Positions 23,279 through 34,149 of a stretch of DNA of 64,000 nucleotides are shown piece by piece. A program made the translations under genes and the position numbers. Source of the stretch: Kryptolebias marmoratus (taxonomy: Eukaryota; Chordata; Actinopteri; Cyprinodontiformes; Rivulidae); NCBI RefSeq assembly GCF_001649575.2, contig NC_051448.1, forward strand, positions 20,754,537 through 20,818,536, in the 5' to 3' direction. Every line of letters begins with the position of its first letter. Position 1 is the stretch's first letter. Under the pieces are notes generated by a model, which saw only the letters and a list, made by a program, of their open reading frames with translations, was not told where the DNA came from and searched no databases.

Positions 23279-25781
23279 CAGTGTTTCTCAACCTTTTTTG
23301 GCCCAGCGCCCCCCTATCCATTATCCAGGCCTCTTAATAAATCTTTTTTATTCATGGACTTATGAAATATAATACCTGATCTTGGGTATGGCCCATCAGA
23401 ACATCTCTGTGGGTCATTCTCCACCATGTACTTCTTCAATGAGTCAATGAGTCCCCCACTTCCTGTGGTGAAGGCCATTCAGATGGATCTTCTGAGTAAG
23501 ACCTTGCCCCAACCCTCTTCTCTGCACCTCTCTGTTCCACATTCTCCTCTGTGGTGATTGACTTGTCATCTGCCTGCACTATTTTCCCCAAACTGACACA
23601 GTGGTGGTCAGCAGAAATTCAAACACTCCTGGGCATCTAGGTTTGTGTGGCCTCACTAGCTGAATTATTCCTACCTGATGTCATCTCTGCTCTCCTCTAC
23701 AGCAGCTGATCAACAACCTCATGTCTGTCTCCTTCATTCCTTCTCTGTGTTCTTCTTTAAGTCATATGGTCAAACAAGTATTATTTAATAGCTTTAAATA
23801 AATTACACATCTTGCTAATGCACTTTTTTAATATAAATAATATTTTTAAATGAATCACCTGGTATTAAGTGGCTGTTCCTACACCGTAATATTAGACCAA
23901 CCTGTCCCCTGTCTGTCCTGATTCTTTCCTCCATCCTCACAGCTGAATAACATGAACTTTGTGTTCAGGAAGTTTAAAAAATACAGCAGTCAAACCACAT
24001 AAAAACATCAAATCTTAAATTTAAATGATATCCTTGTTGGATATCAGTTACTGATTTAATCTGATAAATTACAGACTTATCAGATTATTCTTAACAGCTC
24101 TGTAGAGTTATATTCCAGAGGAGACAATTAAACTCCAACTGCTTTATGATTCACCATCGAGTTCAACAAATGATTACTGTCTGAACAACAAAATAACACA
24201 ATTTCCTTTATTTTTAATGTCATGCTGTTCTATTGTAAATACTGATCAGTAAACAGTTGTAACCTGAACATTTTCAGGCCTTATCTTGACACAGGTTTAT
24301 TGAAAACCTAACAGAACTTCCTGCCGTCTTTCAACCACTTTGAAAAGCTTTCTTTCATCTTTATCCTTCTGCCTCTTCAGTTTTCTGCCTCTCCATCTTT
24401 AACTCTCAGTCATCAGATGACAACACGATTCAAATGAAAACAATTGCGCTCCCGTATGTGCTCGAGGGGAGTGCGACAGGAGGGGAGGTGAAGGAGCGGA
24501 GGGGCGCCTGATCAGTGACGTGTCTGTTATCGATCATATCATTTATACATGTGCAGAGAGCTGGTAAATACAGAAAATGCTACTGGATTTGCACCACTGT
24601 GGACACAGGTCTCCTCTCTGCTGTTAGATTGATAGCTGTCAGTCCTTGGGGAAGTGGGCAGGGCTTATGGCACGCTGAGGACAGGAACTGCAGAATGATT
24701 GGTGCTTTCACGCATGTAGCCACCAAAGTCCCCAATAACACAGAAAAAAGTCAGTAGATTTGTCGCTAGTCGCTTTAAAAAATGGCCAGACGGATCTGAA
24801 AACTTGCTAAATATAGTAACAAAGTCGCTAAGTTGGCCCCTATTGTGCTCCAGCCCGTGCGGAAAACATTACGCTGCACATTGGTTCCTGTTCGAAAAAG
24901 GGGGTGTGCGTGTGTATTTTTTTTTAGCATGAGAAATTCAAAAAGTAGCGTGTGAGCGTTTGCGCTTCACAAAACGCGTGTCTCACGGTCAATGCGTGAA
25001 ACTTCAGAGCCCTGCTTTTATTCATAGACTAATTAAAGATTGTGACTGATGATAAGAATTTAAAGTTCACAACGACACAAATGAAGCTGTAGAGAACAGC
25101 CGACATCGATCCGGTGTTACACCGGCTGATGCAGCTGCTGTGATCCACCTGTTAAGCCGTAGGTCTCTGGTTTTAGAATATATATATTTTTTTGTGTGTG
25201 TGTTCCTATGCTGTGGCAACGCTGTTCCGCAGTCATGTCAACAAAGCATCTTGTCCAGAAAAGTGTTAATGTGCGTCTGGATGCTGGACGCTTTCAGGGA
25301 AAGTCCGACAACAGAATATTGCTCTTGTAAATGTTTAACCACTGCGATAACAATGCGCTCACGGTGTATCCTTCAGAGAAATTAACCCATGTAAGAGACA
25401 GAAATTATTCCTAGGGTAAAATCACTAAAGAGAGCGTTCCTTTCTCAAAGTTTACAAAGTAACTGTCATGTGGGACAAAGTATATAAACGATATTCTGAT
25501 GTCCCATTCTCCTGAAGGCAGCACAGAGCTGCGCGCTGAAGAGAAACACCATCAATACAGTTGCAGTTCTGTGCTGGTTTTAATGTTTTAGGCCACAATA
25601 TTTTTGCAAGTAGTTCAAAGTTTAAACTGATATTATTGTGAATCTTTGGTGTAAACTTTACCTTCAAGCAAATGCCCCCCAAAAGAATATCAGCGCTCCC
25701 TTTTGGAAAATATTGCCCCCAGTGCCCCTGACATCCTCTCAACGCCCCCCGGGGGCGGTACCGCCCCGTTGAGAAACACTA
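23279..25781. mobile_element. hAT-like element, 2.5 kb, no intact transposase
   Basis: The ends are CAGTGTTTCTCAACC and, mirrored, GTTGAGAAACACTA, and a perfect 8-base target duplication TGCTATGT lies at 23271-23278 and 25782-25789. The interior has no long transposase frame. It contains a GC-rich central part (about 24420-25140) and C-rich runs near both ends. Frames such as 25140-25385 lack recognisable hAT motifs. Confidence 0.88.
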
Positions 25782-26664
25782 TGCTATGTGAACAAAAATG
25801 ATATAATTTTTGTCATGCAACCACGTGAATGAGAGACGACTTTGTGACTTCTCATGCAGTATGGCAAGGCCTTTAGCCCTGGCCACCACACTGACTGAAG
25901 TGCATACTACCTACATTTTACCACTGCTCAAGCCATATGATGATGCATCTGCTGAGACTTTGCAGTCACAATTTGGTTCATACATGACCAGCACCTGTGG
26001 GGATGAAAGTGCATCCATAAGATCCTGGAATGCTCAGACCTGGTCAGTGTCCCACCTGCAGTGGTTCATATGGGATAGGAGGTCCCTCCTGAATGGCAAT
26101 CAATGCTGAGGGCTAGTCTCTCCACTAGGGCTATATGCAATTGTTTTAGGATGTAAACTCTCTCAATTGCTTCTTTGTTTTTTTCCTCAACACCATCTTG
26201 GTAACGCCCACAATGTTGAGTGGATTCCTCCCAGGTCCCAACAATGCTTTGGTTGCTTTCTGGACAAGTGGTGGGCAGCTGTTCTTGTAGATCTATTCTT
26301 GAGAAAACCAAGTTTTTAGTATTCACTCCTTTCAGAGGAATCTCACCTGACCACTTAGTTTCTCTCACTGGATCTTTAATGTTGCAGAAAAGAAAGGACA
26401 CACAAAACAAGTCCAGACTAGAGGTTTAATTACCATTCATACATTTATTTAAACATTCAGTTGAATGGAGACAACAACTCACCAACAAGAAGCAACAGCA
26501 ACACGTTCCCAGTTGTGTCGGAAGTAATTCTTTCTTCCACTTCTTTTTATACTAAAAAATGTGCCCAAGACCAGTTTTTTTTTTTTTTTTACACAATCAG
26601 CTGCAGCAGCTTATCATATCATGATGCCCCGGAACCTTCAGCTTCTCTCACCCCACTTACACAA

Positions 26665-26895
26665 CTATTCTTTGTGATTGTTTTATCATAAGCTAAGCGT
26701 AACCTCATTTCAGCAATCAAATCATTTTAGCGAAATCTAAGTTTGTTTACATTTTATCATTGGCTAAGCGTAAACTCATTTTAACAATCAAATCATTCTA
26801 GCAATACCAAAGTTTGTTTATATTTCATCACTGACTAAGCGTAACCTAATTTTTTAGCAATCAAAGTATCAAGGTTTGATTACATTTTACAGTTT
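26665..26895 (+). repeat. ~70-base tandem repeat, three copies
   Basis: Three units share TTTTATCATNNNCTAAGCGTAA, CAATCAAATCATT and AAGTTTGTTTA with divergence between units. Confidence 0.75.
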
Positions 26896-28214
26896 GAACT
26901 GCATTACCATTTAGCATTCATACAAGCTTTAACTGATTGCACCTTTGTGAGTTCACTTTGAATAAAACGTGTTATAAAGCTGTAATGAGTTTAACAGAAA
27001 TGAGAAATGAGCACAAGCCATATTTTACACTATTTAAACATGTTGTGGAGCAAGACTGTTGACTTTAGATGATACATCTTTGTTATGCCACCATTCACTA
27101 TCCATGGGTCTCCCTCACTCATGATGCTGCCTAAAAATAAAGCATGCTCTTCTTCTTCTACCTCATGCACAGTCTTGGGGCCTCTGTATGCGTGCATAAA
27201 ATGTCCTTTTCTTCCTCATTCATGCTATTTCACTTCATTTGCTGGACAGTCTCACACTGAATAGGATGCAGTGCTGCCACACTTCTGGCACTGTGTTTTT
27301 TTTCCACTTTTTTTTTGGAGGCCACAAGTTTAGATTTGGTCTATTAGTTTGGACATGTTTGTTTTTACCAGGTTTATGACAGCTTTTATACACTCTCAAC
27401 AGATTTAGGACCACTTGCGTCTGTTCTTGTTTCAGCTTTAAGAGATGATTGGTGCTGTTTCACGTCCTCACTCTACCTCGCCAAATCGATAGCCTTTTCA
27501 AGTGTAAAATCCAGACAAGCTGTACATACTTAGACATCCATCAGACCAACTACAAATCTGTCTCGTATCAACTCATTATGTAGCATTCAGTGTTCTGCAA
27601 ATGCATATAATGTGGTGACAAAAGCATCCACCATTTAATTTCCTCCCTGTCTGTGCATATTGAATTTGGCATGCTCATAAATAACATTTTTCTTCACTAT
27701 GAAAAAGGCTCGAAAACAAAACCCTTGATCTGTTCCCTGCTCTACCAATAAGCTCAGCCCCTGCAGCACTTTATATGCTTTGTCTCCTTTGCAGTAAATT
27801 TTTGCGTTTACTTGGTTCTCTTCCAAGCTAACACTGAAATTACTTGACAGGCAAAATCTTTCAAACCTTTGTAATCATTTGGAGCACTCTGGCAGCTTTG
27901 AAAAGTCACTTAAAGTGGTCCTCAGGCCTGTTGGGTCTCTCTGTTCATTGTTGTCCACCATGGTGTCCTCACTTCCATAAGCCCTATAGTTGTCAAGCAT
28001 ACTTTTATGAGTTTTTGTCTGAAGGAAAACACAATATCTTTGCTGTTTTGTTTTACAGATTTTTGCACATTTATATCACCCTCTGCATGGTGATATAGCA
28101 TGCATGCATGTTTGCATATGTTCGTCTGTCTGTTGTGTTAGTAAAAGATTTCATGAACCAGCGGACAGATTTTAAAGTAATCACTGAACTGATTAACTGT
28201 TGGAGTCAATCCAG

Positions 28215-28690
28215 TTTGACATACTGCCAGAACAAAGTGACTTTAGCCAACACAAAAATGGCAGTAACTCAGTCAACAAATGAGCAGCCCTCACTTCGCC
28301 TTCTTCCAAGGCCATCAAAGAGGATGATGTCTCAGAAAACATTTTTAGGGATTCCCAGACTATTATTTTTATTAACAAATATTATTGATATATCTTAGAT
28401 GTCTGCTTTTGGCTGAATTAGTGCAACTCTTCTGTTGATAACATTGTTTGATGAATTGACTGCATATCTTGCAGGAAGCACATGATACATGAAAGCAAAT
28501 ATTGTTACAGCGATCGGGAAGTTTGTTCCATCAGCCTCTGGTATGTCTACCTCTACTGAGGAGTTAAAGCCATCACTGTGGGCTATTTTGGGGCTGAAAG
28601 CACATCCAGTCATCCAGTGGTGATTATTGTATGTACTTCTATACTGAAAATAAAGAAAATTTAGACTTAGTAAAAAAAACAATAAATGTT
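28215..28690 (-). pseudogene. orphan GAIN/GPS exon of an ADGRF5-like adhesion GPCR
   Basis: Minus-strand translation aligns with the GAIN exon of the intact paralogue. FNSSVEVDIPEADGT matches FNSSVEVNIPEVDGT, and RVALIQPKADI matches RVALIQPQATI. After a TAA the same frame continues to LGIPKNVF, a TGA where the GPS Trp should be, then DGLGRRRSEGCSF and another TGA. At least three in-frame stops and loss of GPS Cys and Trp show it is dead. No transmembrane exon follows. It lies upstream of the signal exon of the 4751-20004 copy, so it is not that gene's missing 3' end but a relic of another copy. Confidence 0.8.
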
Positions 28691-29364
28691 CAAATTAAAG
28701 GCCTAGCTTAGTTCTGAGGAATGAAAGCACCTTCCATGCCAAAGGTTAAAACAAATCCACCATTCTATGATGAAAAATTACATTTATGGTCATTTTAGAA
28801 AATGTGCAATAAAAATATGACCACATGTGCAAGAATGTCATAATAAGTTCAATTAATTTTGTGCAAAACAATGTTTCCAATGAGCCAGTGTTCCAGAAAA
28901 AAAGGGTTTTATATGTTTTTGTGTTGATGGGTTATTCAAATGATATGTCTGGAATGAACTTGGGTCACAGCAAACTCAGAGCAGGAGGAACAGTAAGAGA
29001 GGGAAGAGAGGGAAGAGTTTGAAGATATAAAAAAAGACTAACCCTTGGTCTGAGAGGTCCAGCATGTTAGGTATTTTGTATGTTTCAGAACTTTATTAAG
29101 TTTTCTGGCTGTCAAGATCAGACATTTTATTTAATGTAGTAAGTGTTGGGAATGACTCTCAGCTACTACCACACCAAGACTAAAATACGTCAAGTTATAG
29201 CTGTTTTTGTGTTTTCTGCTGTCAGTTAGCTTTGGATCTTGAATCAGGTATATTCCAAAAGTTAATGTTGTAAATGTTAAAACTGGTTATAGATCCAACA
29301 ATTACTTTCTGAAAGTCCCATTGAAATCCCTCCAGTGGTTTATAACATTTTGTTCACAGACAAA
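28691..29364. other. unassigned intergenic DNA
   Basis: No gene-like signal seen. The 65-codon plus-strand frame at 28825-29022 is Gly/Arg-rich at its end and is probably chance. Confidence 0.4.
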
Positions 29365-29740
29365 ACTGTCATGGATTTGAATATTTTTGAGTTTATTTTG
29401 TACTAGGTTCCTTGTTGTTCTATGTTTCTGTAATTCAGTTTTCTTCCAGTCAGCCTGCCATGCCCACCTTCACCTGTCCCCAGTTACTAATGTGTCCACT
29501 TTATCATCAGCCTCTGCCTTTATAATCAATTTTTTTAACGTCCACTACTCTCTGGTTCATTTTTTCTGCCTTCAGGTTTGTCTCTGCTTTGTTTGTGACG
29601 GTCAAGCCCTTGTGTCCACCTCCTCGTGTTTCTTTAATTAGTTTTATTTTTTTTGCCATGTCAGCCTTTTCCTTTCCTTTTTTTTGTTAAAAAAATCAGT
29701 TTTCTTTTTAAATCAGCATGAGTCTGCATTCTGTGTTTAC
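29365..29740 (+). mobile_element. LTR-like fragment
   Basis: A T/C-rich stretch begins near TGTCATGGATTTG and ends near CAGCATGAGTCTGCATTCTG, a layout like teleost Gypsy LTRs. No partner LTR or coding domain is present. An 84-codon frame within it is probably not a gene. Confidence 0.35.
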
Positions 29741-30885
29741 TAAGCACAAACATTACAAAAACATATTATGAATATGTTATGAACCCACTTCACCCCCAAC
29801 CCCCGCTACACACACAAATACACAAATACTGAGAGAGAGAGCCAAAGAGAGACAATTATATGATTGGTGATAAAAATGTTACAATGCAACTATGAACTAT
29901 TGTTGTGGTATCACAGGAAGTATTAAAAAAAGGAGCAGATGCACTTTAGTGCCAAGAATTTGCCTTAACAACTTCTGTATACTGAAGGAAGCAGGGAAAT
30001 TGTGTCAAGGAAACATGAGCAGATTCTATTTATTGTTTACTTTTGATTATTTACCAGTGTGCAGATTTTTAATGAACAAATATTTATTTTATTCAACTGT
30101 GTGTGAGAAAAGAGTTATAACCAGTGACTTGGTAATACGCAATATTATGTGTGTGGTTATTGCATAGGGTTGCAAATGGAGCAACCAATGCAGACTAAAT
30201 AAGTTTGCACACCAACAAAATCTACTTCATAATTGAACAAGATGTACTACTTTGAATATATGAAGGGCTAATGATACCATTATTTTTGTCTTTTGATTAT
30301 TATTTAGTTAAACTCTGCTGGGACGTTGTTCCATCAGTTACATCATTAAGTTGCCACAAAGTTGTTTTGCCTTATTTGTTTTGTTAGTTTCTGAAAACAT
30401 CAGGTCCCCAGGTTTAAAAGGTGAGATGATCTGGCCAGGTGGAGTTCAGGTGTAATTATGAGAAGTGTATTTTAAAGGTAGCTCAGGGACTAGCAACAAC
30501 AACACCACATTCACACCTCTAATTAAAAGCCTTCTACTCTGAGACATGGTTATGAATGTAGTGTATTTATTTTTATATGAGCACTTTCTTTTACAGTGAT
30601 ATGAAATTCAATGTCTTTACTTCAATTGAAATCGTAAAACATGTCTTTGTGACAATCTTAAAACTTGTTTTATAAATATTGGTTTATTTTGCCCTTTTTG
30701 TTTGTTGTTAAGTATAACAACAGAACTAAACAATCTTAAGAAAACATCTGACCAAAGAAACAAAAATTCTATTTCATGGAAATAATAAAAAACTTATCTG
30801 GTTCTTAACAGGTTTTCTTCAGATAAACATTAACACCTTAACAAATCCACAGAACCCTCTCCACTCAGTCTTCCAAGTGTATTAT
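29741..30885. other. unassigned intergenic DNA
   Basis: Nothing supportable apart from short AT-rich and GA-rich runs (for example around 29830). Confidence 0.4.
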
Positions 30886-30889
30886 TGCA

Positions 30890-31260
30890 CTTCAAGCTTG
30901 GGTCTTATACCAGAAGCCTGGGAGTTTAAAGATTCTGTGCAGAATCTTAGCTGTTCCTAGAACGGCGCTCTTCTGGATACAGATCTCGGAGGCTGTTTCT
31001 TGGGTCTACTAGAGCCACTCTCACAGTTTGGGGGTCACAAACTTAGTGTTCCAATGACCAGTCACTACAGAGACCACAACTTTCCACAACTTTTCTAATT
31101 CCTCTTTTAGCTATTATTATTTCTCGGGCTTCTCCATCTATCATTCCTCTTTTCTTCTGTAGTTTGTCAACCACAACAATGTCTGGTTGTTTAACATTTG
31201 CGTCTTTCATTCTGGATCTGGAAGGCTCACAGGATCTTAGCTGTGTCCTTCTCCACCATC
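30890..31260 (-). mobile_element. LINE C-terminal fragment
   Basis: Minus-strand translation gives KQPDIVVVDKLQKKRGMIDG, then a degenerate stretch ending in SAVLGTAKILHR. This matches the C-terminal endonuclease-proximal end of a teleost non-LTR retrotransposon. Stops and shifts make it inactive. Confidence 0.6.
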
Positions 31261-31817
31261 CTTGATGGAGCCTCCCACTTTGACCTCTAACTCGTAGATG
31301 AGTTGATGTTAATTATTTGATTCGCAAGGAGCTCACATGTCTAGAATGGGCACTGGATGGTCTAAGTGGTAGCATCAAGAGAGTAATAGTATTATCAGGC
31401 AGCTGTTGGACCTCAAATAGCACGCTAAAGTGCGTGATAGTACAACCAGAAAATAGACAGAACGAGTATGGTTTCTTTAAAAAAGGGTTGCCAACCCCTC
31501 TTCTTTGTAAAAAGAATGTGGCAGTGTAAAATAGGTTGATCAAGCTGTATCTGAGGCGACATTCACACTGCAGGCAAATGTGACCCAATTCCAATTTTTT
31601 TTGCCTCTATGCGACACATACCAGATTTTTTTCATGGCAGTGTGAACGTGACAAATCCAATTTTTTCATTAGAAAAAACCCAGGTCTTTTCCATATGTGG
31701 TACTGAATCAGATACAAAGCCAATGTTTTTCAATTTGAGTGCAGTGTGAACGTTCATGTCATATTTAATCCGACTATTCCGTCGGCTGAAAGGACGGAGG
31801 TCCTACAAAGTTCCACC

Positions 31818-32410
31818 TGTGAGGATCTGGAGTTAGCTCCGCCTTTGGGCAGCACCACAAACCCTTCCTTCCACAGCTGCTCCTGATTCCACTAATGAGC
31901 TGATCCAGTATGTAAGCCTCCGACTGAGTCCAGACCAGCGCTGGAGCATCAAACCTCTCTGGTTAGACTCTTAGCCACGGGCTCTAACCTCAAGCTGGTT
32001 ACGTTGACTATTTTAAATATTTTTGTGCTCTTTGACTTAGGTTGCTGCCTTGCCTAGATGGTCACTCCCCAACGGGAACTTACCTGGAAAACTACTGGAT
32101 ACTTACCCTTGCCGGACCGCTGGATCTCCTACCTCCTGGATCATCGTGGAAACTTTTATCACCTCCTCAACGCCGTGAACACCTACCTCACCTTAAAGAG
32201 AGAAAGAGACTTTATTCACACATTCACCAATTCTACGCTAAACCGAAAATTGTAACCGAGACTCACCTAGCTCCTTTTACCTTCCAGACTGCTCCTGATT
32301 ACGGCCACTGTAAATACCTGCACCCTGTAAATAAATACACTTACCTTGAGCCTTGTCTCCGTGTCTGGTTTCGGCTTCGCTCCTTGGACAGAAAAACCTG
32401 GTTTATGTCA
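31818..32410 (+). repeat. 5' LTR of the Gypsy element
   Basis: Direct repeat partner of 36987-37579 with TG...CA ends. The next 159 bases form the untranslated leader. I could not identify a confident tRNA primer binding site. Confidence 0.95.
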
Positions 32411-32876
32411 GTTTGCTCCAGCCAAACCAAAATGTCCAGAGTGGGTCGAAACCAGAACCGTCAGATTAAGGGAAACTATTTCTGTTTAAGTAACAGAATT
32501 CCGTTTTCCTTTGTAAGACGCAGGCTGAAGCTGCGGATTGTTTACGTGGGCAAGAGATTTACAGCGAAGATGGCGGAGATCCGTACCCAGCCGGAACCCA
32601 TTAGGACGGCCTCAGAACTCGGTCAACATGAGGCCAGAATTAACGATCTGTGGGAGAAGCAACAGTCGGAGACAGGACGCCTCGATCAGTTAACTATCCG
32701 AACTCAAGAAATTCATAAAAAACTATCGTCGCTAGTACCTAGCACGTCGGACTCCTCTTCCGTTTCCATCCCGACAGCGGCGTCACTTCCGGTTTCAACT
32801 TCCGGACACTTCTGTGAGGTTCCCTCGCCAACTCCAGAACACTTCTCCGGCAAAATTGGTAAATGTGCAGGCTTCC

Positions 32877-33513
32877 TGTCAAGAACGCAAGGTAATTTGT
32901 CCATGAACGAGACCAAAACCAGACACAGAGACAACAGCTGAAGGTAAGTGCAGTTTATTTACAAGTGTCCTGAATATATACAGTGAGAGGAATCGTGGAA
33001 TGATCTGCGGAGCAAAAAGGGACAGGGTGAGTCTCGGGTACAATCCTAATATCAGCCGAGCNNNNNNNNNNNNNNNNNNNNNNNNNNNNNNNNNNNNNNN
33101 NNNNNNNNNNNNNNNNNNNNNNNNNNNNNNNNNNNNNNNNNNNNNNNNNNNNNNNNNNNNNNNNNNNNNNNNNNNNNNNNNNNNNNNNNNNNNNNNNNNN
33201 NNNNNNNNNNNNNNNNNNNNNNNNNNNNNNNNNNNNNNNNNNNNNNNNNNNNNNNNNNNNNNNNNNNNNNNNNNNNNNNNNNNNNNNNNNNNNNNNNNNN
33301 NNNNNNNNNNNNNNNNNNNNNNNNNNNNNNNNNNNNNNNNNNNNNNNNNNNNNNNNNNNNNNNNAACCCAGTAGGTTTGATGCTCCAGCGAAGGTCTGGT
33401 CTCAGCTGAAGGCTTAAGTAGTAGCAGTTCTCATTAGCTGGATCTGGATCACCTGTGAAGGGAAAGGCTGGAGGAGCCGCCCCAAGGCGGGGCTAAAACT
33501 CCAGATCCCTACA
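32877..33513 (-). mobile_element. antisense solo LTR of a related Gypsy family, nested in gag
   Basis: Read on the minus strand it begins TGTAGGGATCTGGAGTTTTAG and ends CTTGACA, with the 5-base target duplication CTTCC at 32872-32876 and 33514-33518. Its start, and the GACCAGACCTTCGCTGGAGC stretch, resemble the host element's LTR, so the two families are related. An assembly gap takes up 303 bases of it. The lack of internal sequence points to LTR-LTR recombination. Confidence 0.88.
33062..33364. other. assembly gap (303 N)
   Basis: Undetermined bases inside the nested solo LTR. Confidence 0.98.
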
Positions 33514-34149
33514 CTTCCTTTTACAATGTTCGCTAGTTTTTGCCTGCTCTCCGCAATCATTCTTCGACGACGCTTCTAAAATCTCTTATATCATTGGGCT
33601 ACTTAGGGACAAGGCTTTGAGGTGGGCCGAAGCTAAGTATAGCTTCCGAGCTATCAGGCTAACTCCTTTTGATCAGTTCATTGAAGACTTTGAACAAACA
33701 TTTGGTGTTAGATATACCGAAACAGAAATCACAAGAAAATTGTGGAATTTAAGACAGGGTCAGCGCTCCGTGGCCCAATTTGCAATTGATTTTTGCACAT
33801 TAGCAGCTACATCAGGATGGAATGAGCCAGTTCTGAAGGGAGTCTTTATCCACGCGTTACAAGAGCCGATCAAGGATCAGCTAGCCGGATGGGATGAACC
33901 TCGCTCACTGGAGGAACTCATCTTATTAACCATCCGTTTGGATAACCGCCTCCGGGAGAGACAACGGGAGAGGGGCAATCGGACGTCCACCACTGGGCAC
34001 AACATCAAATCCATGGAACCAAGCACCCAGGGTCCTGAACAAGAACCTATGCAGGTGGGGCAAGCTAGGTTAACTCCTGAGGAAAGGTTGAAACAAGTAG
34101 AGGCTAGAGAATGTCTTTATTGTGGGGATAAGAGTCATTTTCGGGCTAG

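Larger units (their letters stand above)
22300..27930 (-). mobile_element. decayed Ty3/Gypsy retroelement (K02A2.6-like type), split by a hAT
   Basis: Read on the minus strand, degenerate pieces occur in gag-pol order. Gag is near 27930-27450 (VIYEHAKFNMHRQ, later LIRDRFVVGL) with a zinc-knuckle remnant CQKC near 27290. The protease to RT linker is in 26410-26066 (ERVYILKQLHIALVERLA). RNase H is near 26060-25860 (FQDLMDALSSPQVL, then VSADASSYGLSSG). An integrase-core piece lies near 22618-22400 (FFLVVEYASQFVETVLL). Stops and frameshifts are everywhere, and most of the RT domain is missing. A 2.5-kb hAT sits between RNase H and integrase. Bases 22640-23270 hold unassigned, possibly inserted, sequence. 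Confidence 0.62.

Noticed and set aside
28215..28690. Missing 3' end of the 4751-20004 receptor copy
   Set aside because: It is on the same strand but upstream of that copy's signal exon, and it carries several stops.
32042..32941. 299-codon open frame, with a 168-codon twin at 37211
   Set aside because: Both start inside the Gypsy LTRs. Only the part after 32570 is genuine gag. The LTR part is a chance reading.
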